A stretch of DNA of 64,000 bases from Podospora bellae-mahoneyi. Lineage: Eukaryota > Ascomycota > Sordariomycetes > Sordariales > Podosporaceae. Made by a program: the position numbers and the translations under genes. A model generated the notes under the pieces. It was given only the letters and a program-made list of their open reading frames with translations. It was not told where the DNA came from and made no database searches. Shown here one piece after another: positions 58,197-64,000 of the stretch. The stretch spans positions 4,030,001 to 4,094,000 of the forward strand of contig NW_026946359.1 in assembly GCF_035222275.1 (NCBI RefSeq), given 5' to 3'. Position 1 is the first letter of the stretch. Each line of letters opens with the position of its first letter.

Positions 58197-59063
58197 TCAC
58201 CTCCAGGTACCATGTATCCTTCCTCTCCGCAACCCCGTCCTCTTCAGGCCAACATCCCCATTTACCATTAGACTCTTCCACCTTTTCCCTACACTAGATC
58301 TGTCTTTCCCCAGACTCCTCGCACAGTCCTGCCACTCTGACTTTGACAGCTTCAATTTCTCTAACACAAGCTCGACGAGGATTCGATCGTCTTCAGCAGA
58401 CCATTTTGACCCGTCACCTTCTGTTACAGTATCAGTCCCTTCGCTCGTTGTGGGGTTATTGTCGACATATAGCCCGCTATGGTGCAAAGAGTGGTAGTCA
58501 CCCCTCTCGAGACCCAAGGGGATGACCTCGGGGGCTATGCGGGAGCGCTTGGGGGTTTGCGGTGTTAGATCCTCTTCGGACTCCTCTGCTTCTGGTTCCA
58601 CATCGCTGGATGTATCCTCCTCGCACCCCAAGTCATCGTCCACGGCGCGCCGACGTTTATTTGGCCCCCGGGAAGGATGCACCGGGGTGCGCTTCGCGAT
58701 GCGCTTACGGGGCGGGGCTGTTGTTGGATCGGTCGCGCTGGAAGAGGAAGGTGTGTCGTTTTTTCGCGATCGCAGACGGAGCTTCAGAGGGGCCGGCGCA
58801 TGGGCGAGTGGTGGTGTAGGCAATTGCGCATGCGTTGTAGTGGGTGGAGTGATGGGTTCTATGGTGGCGGGAGGTTGGGGGGCAAGTGGCGCAGGGCTGG
58901 CTAGCAGATTATGAAGTGAACGACATGTAGAGAAGATATTGCCAACGGCGGTTTGTGTGGATATTTGTGGAGGGCTTGCGGGAGGAGAGGCAAGGAGAGA
59001 AGCCTGGAGGCGCGTCAATGGCGGTTGTGACGAGTCGCATGCCAGCGCAGACGGGAGCAACAT
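58197..59063 (-). CDS. Myb/SANT-like DNA-binding domain protein
   Basis: Single exon, 288 aa. Residues about 230-275 form a SANT/Myb repeat with the regularly spaced aromatics: SKWSAEDDRILVELVLEKLKLSKSEWQDCARSLGKDRSSVGKRWKSLM. The first two-thirds are Pro/Ala-rich and disordered with basic clusters (LKLRLRSRKN, PPRKRIAKR, NKRRRAVDDD), consistent with nuclear localisation, and an acidic stretch (EPEAEESEEDL). The C-terminus after the repeat is short and basic (KRTGLRRGR). A single repeat with a long disordered arm resembles many uncharacterised Pezizomycotina Myb-like proteins. Target unknown. Confidence 0.78.
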   Translation of the reverse strand: MLLPSALACDSSQPPLTRLQASLLASPPASPPQISTQTAVGNIFSTCRSLHNLLASPAPLAPQPPATIEPITPPTTTHAQLPTPPLAHAPAPLKLRLRSRKNDTPSSSSATDPTTAPPRKRIAKRTPVHPSRGPNKRRRAVDDDLGCEEDTSSDVEPEAEESEEDLTPQTPKRSRIAPEVIPLGLERGDYHSLHHSGLYVDNNPTTSEGTDTVTEGDGSKWSAEDDRILVELVLEKLKLSKSEWQDCARSLGKDRSSVGKRWKSLMVNGDVGLKRTGLRRGRIHGTWR

Positions 59064-61759
59064 GGTGTTCTGTTGTGCGATAGGATGTTCGGGCTATAGG
59101 TTGACGGGCGGCAAAGAGGCAGATCTGGGCCGGCAGCGATATAAGAGGCGGTGGCTAAATGAACCCGAACCCGGGAAAGAGGACGGCGGTTTGGGTTTGC
59201 GACCAGAGCTCTGGAGGTCTGAGGAGGAATGCGCTGTGGGTTACAGGCAGTCTTGCCTTGCGAAACTAGTGCGCGACGGTGTTGGTGACCGAGTGATACG
59301 GGATTTGGTCTATACGGATCGTGGTACTAGGGGTGGTGGTGATGGCGGTTGAGGTGTCGGACAAAAAAGGTGTGAGGAAGGTGAGGAGAGTGATGGACGG
59401 GCCAGGAATAATGCGCCTGTAATAAGAAGTGGGATAGGGCGGGCAGGGGAGTTGATGGCAGGGGGCCGTAGCCGGTTCTTAACGGTGGGCCACATGACGA
59501 CCACTCCCAGACCCCCTCTCCCTATCCCCAAGAACCCGGACAGGGACCGGCAGAGGGCGTGAGAGAAACTGCGAGAGGCTGCCGAAGGGCGGGTAGACCA
59601 ATCAGGGAGGGTGTCTTCACCAGATGCAGCCCTCATGCAAGCACTCAAAAGAAGTACAAAAACGGAGGAGGGTCTTGAGTGCTATGGAAACAGATTGAGC
59701 GAGCTTTGATTCCATATCTCACCCTCCTCTTCCCGCTCCGAACCGTCAATGTTCTACTCATGCTGGTACTTTTTCTCTCAGAGCTTTGGAGGACACGCTC
59801 ATCTCTTCACCTCGGCCTCTCTGACCTCAGCTCAAGGAGCCAGACGAGACCGAGAGAGTGGTATCCTGCCCTACATTGGTGCAAACAAGGGACTAGTTCT
59901 CTGGAGAGATCGTCAGGAGTGTTGAAGAGAAAGGGAGCACGAGGAGCTCTGCAACTTGGTTGAATAAGCAGGGCAGGGGAGGGCATCGTTGCAGAAGGGC
60001 AAAACCCCGCCGTGAGGCCGTTTCAATCTGATTTACTTCTCGCTCTCTCCTTCACCGGCCTTTCTTGACAGACAAGGCAAAAGGCGGGGTTGGACCCCCC
60101 ACGTATCGAGGAGCATATGTAAGAGAGACGATGCTAGTCATCTGAAGAAGATGCAGCTGCCTGTGGATGTGGTGCTCCGGCTCCAGTGCCTGGGGAAGTT
60201 TGGCACCGCCCACCACCTCTGCCAAAGTGAATCCCGCCAGGGCAGTACTCCGTAGAATCTGGAAAGGAAACGACCGAGGGGTTAAACGCGTTAGACACGC
60301 GCAAAGACGCGCCCAAGACGCGTTACAGGCGGGTCCCAATTTAACGCAAAGTGTCCAACGCTTGTGTCATGGTGGGTTGGATGCAGGACTGATTGGCTGG
60401 CGGAAGAAACGGTCTTCGCCAAGTCCGGCAGCGGTGGGACCCTGGAGCCATCCATGTGCGCTTTGATCATTCTCTGGTTCGACGCACGCAGGAGGACTTG
60501 AGACTCGTCAAGTTGTGTGATCCTTCACGTGATCCCCTTCAACCTCTCGTCCCTTTTCTTCCCTTGGTATGTTCTTGGGACAGCCATTGCAGATCCCCAA
60601 CACTCGATCACGACTTTCAACCGATGTTCGTCTTCCAATGCCTTCTGCTCACACACTGGCCGGTCCCGAGATTGCATTCGATTCGCAGTTCCTCGCTGAG
60701 CAAACCCAGCTCTGATTGCCAATCTCCATATCTCTACCTCCCCTGTGGCCCAGGTGATGTTTGCGATATCGCCTTGCCTGTCACTTGAGACTTTGAGTTA
60801 TGATTCTGGGCATTAGGTAGACTGTAGACTGAGCTGGGATCCTCTCTTTCGAGAGCATATCACACGGCATTGCCCATAGCTTGTTGCGAGCCGAGGCCAC
60901 ATCTCACATGCCCTTAACGGTCTCATTTCAAGCACTCGATCATGAAATGACTGCGCCTGGGAATGACGACGTGCTCTGTGGCCCGTCATAGGATGACTCG
61001 CCTTCAGTTGGCTTTGCCTCAGCACCGGCTACAAGAGGCGTCGTTTGCTCTCGATCTGAAGTCCCGGAGACTCATCAAGGCCCGAGAAGCTGCATGTCCT
61101 ACAGAAACATGGCTCATGACCCGACATCTGATCTTTCTTTTTGTTGAGGAGATGCCGAGCGCCCGAATGCGGACCAAGTCAGTAGCTCAAGTGAATACGG
61201 CCTGATAATCCGTTGTCGATCGACCAGGTGCCATGGAGTTCAAGCAAATCGAGAGCCAGTTGACATTCGTTGTCTGATGTTTCGGGTCGTGCGTGGCCAA
61301 CATGACAAAGCCCAAGGTCTGCTTGGGATGCCGCGAGTCTCCAATCCCGGAGCGACTGACCCCACTGAGGACGGGGGATTTCAGGAAATGGCTGGCAAGA
61401 TGTTGAAGAATGACCTGTGATATCTAGCAATCATACAGGTGCATTCTTGGCTGTCTTTGCTATCAACACCCAAAATGTCGGAAGGTCATGGAGGTGAATA
61501 CACCCTACGCAGGGAACGACTGGTAACCTGCTGGTGGAAGTCAGCCTGGGCCCGTCTAGAGTAACAAAGGCAGAGACGGTCCCCGCTCGCCATCGTCAAA
61601 TATACCACAATTAAACCGCTCAAACGCTCACGCTCATCTTATGTTTGATATCATTCACTGACGAACCTGGGTGTACAGACCCCCACACGTCATATCACCC
61701 CTCAAAGCACAATAATACCCACACGGCATCATGCTCTTTTGCAGTCTGAAGTAGGAGGA
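59064..61759. other. Gene-poor region, 2.7 kb
   Basis: No convincing gene. Frames are short, out of register with each other and without domains. A CACGTG lies near 60526. No tRNA found by eye. Confidence 0.5.
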
Positions 61760-61789
61760 TGGTGAAGTGGGAGGTCCTGGTCGCCGTGT

Positions 61790-63427
61790 CTATTTAACCT
61801 GCTACCTTGCGCCTCTCTCTCTCTCCCCACCACTCCACCTCTTATCCTTCACCACTCACCTATCCCTTACCACTCACCTATTTTTCATATCCCAACCTTT
61901 TTTAGACTTTATCCAAGCTTTTTTAAATTCTACCCCAACATCTCACATCCCTCTATCCCCCCTTACTTATCCTCCACAATTTACCTTCACAACTTACTTT
62001 CACAACTCACCCTCCTCACTTACTCCCACAGTTCACCTCCCTCACTTACTCCCACACCTCACCTTCACCACTCATCTTCACAACTATTCCCTTAATCACT
62101 TTTCAAGACTTTATCCCAGCCTTTTACACCTCTACCCCAATTTCTCACATCTATTATATAACCTACCTATCCCTCACAACTTACGTTTACAATCTACCTT
62201 CACAACACACCTTCACGACCTTTCCTTTAATTATCTCCCAACTTTTCTAGACTGTATCCCAGCCTTTAAAACTCTATACCAACTTCTCACATCCATTACT
62301 TACCTTACCTATCCCTCACAACTTACCTTCACAAACTTACCTATCTTTCACAACTCACATATCCTACACAACTCACCTATCCTTCACAACTTACCTTCAT
62401 AATCTACCTTTCCACAACTCCCCTAAACAACTCTCCTAAACAACACGCCTCCACAATTCACCTTCAAACTTACCTTTACAATTCACCTTCACCACTCACC
62501 TATTTATATCCCAAACCCCCAACTTTTTAAATCCTTAACCCGACCTTTCACATTCACCTACCCCTCACAACACATCCATCTTTCACAAATTACCTTCACA
62601 GCCCTTTCCCCAACTACCTCTACCTTATCCTCCTTCACATTCCTTTCCATATTATATCCTAACCTTTTTAAAACTCTACCACAACTTCCCACAATCACAT
62701 ATCCTTTCAACACATACATCCTCTATAACTCCCTTACCTTTTATAACTTATCTATTCTCTATAATCTACCCATCCTTTCCAACTCTCACCCCAGCTCCAC
62801 TCTCCTCTACATTCTTCTCCTCCCTCTTTCTTATATTATGTCCCATCTTTTCAAAAACTCTCAATCTTTCTTCTCTCCATCCTTTACCTCATTCTCTACC
62901 ATATCATCTTTCACCATACCAAATACCCTTCAATACAACACCTATCCCAACACCCAACACCCTCTAACCCATCACCCACAACAACACCTATCATCAACAT
63001 CCATCATCCTTCACCATATCCTTCACCATATCCTTCACCATATCCTTCGCCATATCCTTCACCACATCCTTCACCACATCCTTCACCACATCCTTCACCA
63101 CATCCTTCACCACATCCTTCACCACATCCTTCACGACATTATTCACCATATCCTTCACCATATTATTCACTACTTCATTCAACCTAACTCTTCTTATTTT
63201 CACCTCAACTTCAACCTTTTAAAAACTTACTCCAAACTTATATACATCAACCAAACTTCTACGAACTATCTATCCCAGCCTGTTTATCAACCTACCTTAC
63301 TCTTCACCACCAACCCATCCAACCTTTCTCTTTCATAACAATACCACTCCTCACAACAACACTATTTCTCACAACTTCACAATTCATAACCACCTCACCT
63401 CAAATACATTACCACAATAAGGGAAAC
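61790..63427. repeat. G-depleted C/T/A-rich tract, about 1.6 kb, satellite-like
   Basis: Nearly no G on the + strand for more than 1.5 kb, built from variants of CTTCACAACTTACCTATCC. Longer units recur: ...AGACTTTATCC...CTTTTA(A)A..CTCTACCCCAAC..CTCACATC at 61904, 62106 (spacing 202), 62249 (143), with weaker copies near 62520, 62655 and 62838. Open frames inside (61767-62402 and 62838-63338) are by-products of the lack of G-containing stop codons TAG and TGA, and their products are Leu/Ser/Thr/His repeats. Confidence 0.85.
63006..63173. repeat. 12-bp tandem repeat, 14 units
   Basis: Fourteen contiguous 12-mers of ATCCTTCACCAY, with a block of ACCAT-ending units, then ACCAC-ending units, then degraded ones (ATTATTCACCAT). 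The period is a multiple of three, so it reads as HHIL repeats on + and VKDV/VKDM repeats on -; neither has coding support. Confidence 0.97.
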
Positions 63428-64000
63428 ATGGCCACCCCTTTCCCTTCCCCAGAGGCCGCGCCCGCTAACGGCGCTTCCTCCGCCTCCCCTGTCACTCCCG
63501 GTTCCGCCGCCAGTGACAACATCGCCACCGTCATTGCTGCTGCTCTGTCCGCTTTACCTACGACTCCCGGCCCCGCCAACACCGACGCCTCTGGTTCCTA
63601 GTCCCCTGACAACAGCGGCGAGAGTCCAGTTGTCCCTGTCCCTGCCAGCACGCCTGTTAATTCCCCTCGATCGCCAAGGCCCGATGCTCTTCCTGTGACG
63701 CCAGGTCTCGACTCTCACCGCACCCATCGAACCTGGAAGCCTCTATATAGCAAAGTAAACAAGTGTGATTATTGCGATAGCCATTCCCCAGGCGTTCTCC
63801 ACGAGTGCTGTGGCAAGGGATGCACCGTCCGGCTGTGCGAGGGCTGCGCCAGGGGCAATATTTGGCATACCCAGCACCGCACACATTTCATCGATGCCAA
63901 AAAATGTGACTGGCAGATCAGAAAGCCCTCGCCGAAGCCGAGGACCTCTCTGCGCGCTAGACAGGTCCGACGTCGTGTGGGAAGGGGAACCCCGCCTGCC
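63428..64000 (+). CDS. Cysteine-rich zinc-finger-like protein, 3' end outside window, in-frame TAG
   Basis: The frame opens ATGGCCACCCC at 63428, Ala/Ser/Pro-rich (MATPFPSPEAAPANGA...). It reaches TAG at 63599-63601, then stays open in the same frame to the window edge. After the stop it reads SPDNSGESPVV..., then a compact Cys cluster: CDYC, ten residues, CCGKGC, four residues, CEGC, then WHTQHRTHF and CDW. That is a pattern of paired zinc ligands seen in small fungal zinc-finger proteins. The residue lost at the TAG could be Gln (CAG to TAG, a RIP-type change) but could also mark an intron: a weak GTTCCT donor at 63594 and CTGCCAG acceptor around 63652 exist. A basic tail (SPKPRTSLRARQVRRR) follows. 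Confidence 0.5.

Noticed and set aside
61767-63338. Open frames of 211 and 166 codons in the G-free tract
   Set aside because: Lack of G removes TAG and TGA stops, so long open frames are expected by chance; the products are simple Leu/Ser/Thr/His sequence.

Overview
The window is nuclear DNA of a filamentous ascomycete. Genes are interrupted by short introns (48 to about 120 nt) with GTRNGT donors, CTRAY branch points and YAG acceptors. The protein set (class IV chitin synthase, PMT4, Mph1, Mex67, a NUC-1/Pho4-type bHLH factor, a Sut1-type sugar transporter, a P450) points to Sordariomycetes, probably Sordariales. That placement rests on family recognition, not on a database search. Gene density is low, about one gene per 4 kb, and intergenic stretches are long (up to about 4 kb).

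Layout. 1-13.5 kb: 3' end of a class IV chitin synthase gene (+), a 770-aa WD-repeat protein (+), a GPH/Sut1-type disaccharide transporter (-), and HIS1 ATP phosphoribosyltransferase (+). 13.5-26.2 kb: four consecutive minus-strand genes: the inner-nuclear-membrane protein Src1/Heh1, a large alpha-crystallin (sHSP) protein, a NUC-1/Pho4-like bHLH regulator and a Kelch-repeat single-pass membrane protein. 29.9-37.3 kb: MEX67 (-) and MPH1 (+) share a divergent promoter, followed by an unrecognised basic protein (-). 37.8-46.9 kb: a possible small TATA-led gene, a C2H2 zinc-finger factor with a leader intron and an overlapping uORF, a decayed MarR-GNAT pseudogene, and a small two-TM protein. 47.5-55.3 kb: RidA-family protein (-) and PMT4 (+) are divergent, then a cytochrome P450 (+). 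55.3-64 kb: a gene-poor region holding AT-rich repeat relics with RIP-like transitions, one Myb/SANT protein, a 1.6-kb tract almost free of G on the + strand with a 12-bp tandem array, and at the right edge the start of a cysteine-rich zinc-finger-like reading frame broken by an in-frame TAG.

Most genes are unconnected housekeeping or regulatory functions (cell wall and O-mannosylation, histidine synthesis, mRNA export, fork repair, nuclear envelope, phosphate regulation). I see no biosynthetic gene cluster and no clear novel multigene system. The most unusual material is the MarR-GNAT pseudogene, the G-depleted satellite-like tract, and the repeat relics in the last 9 kb.
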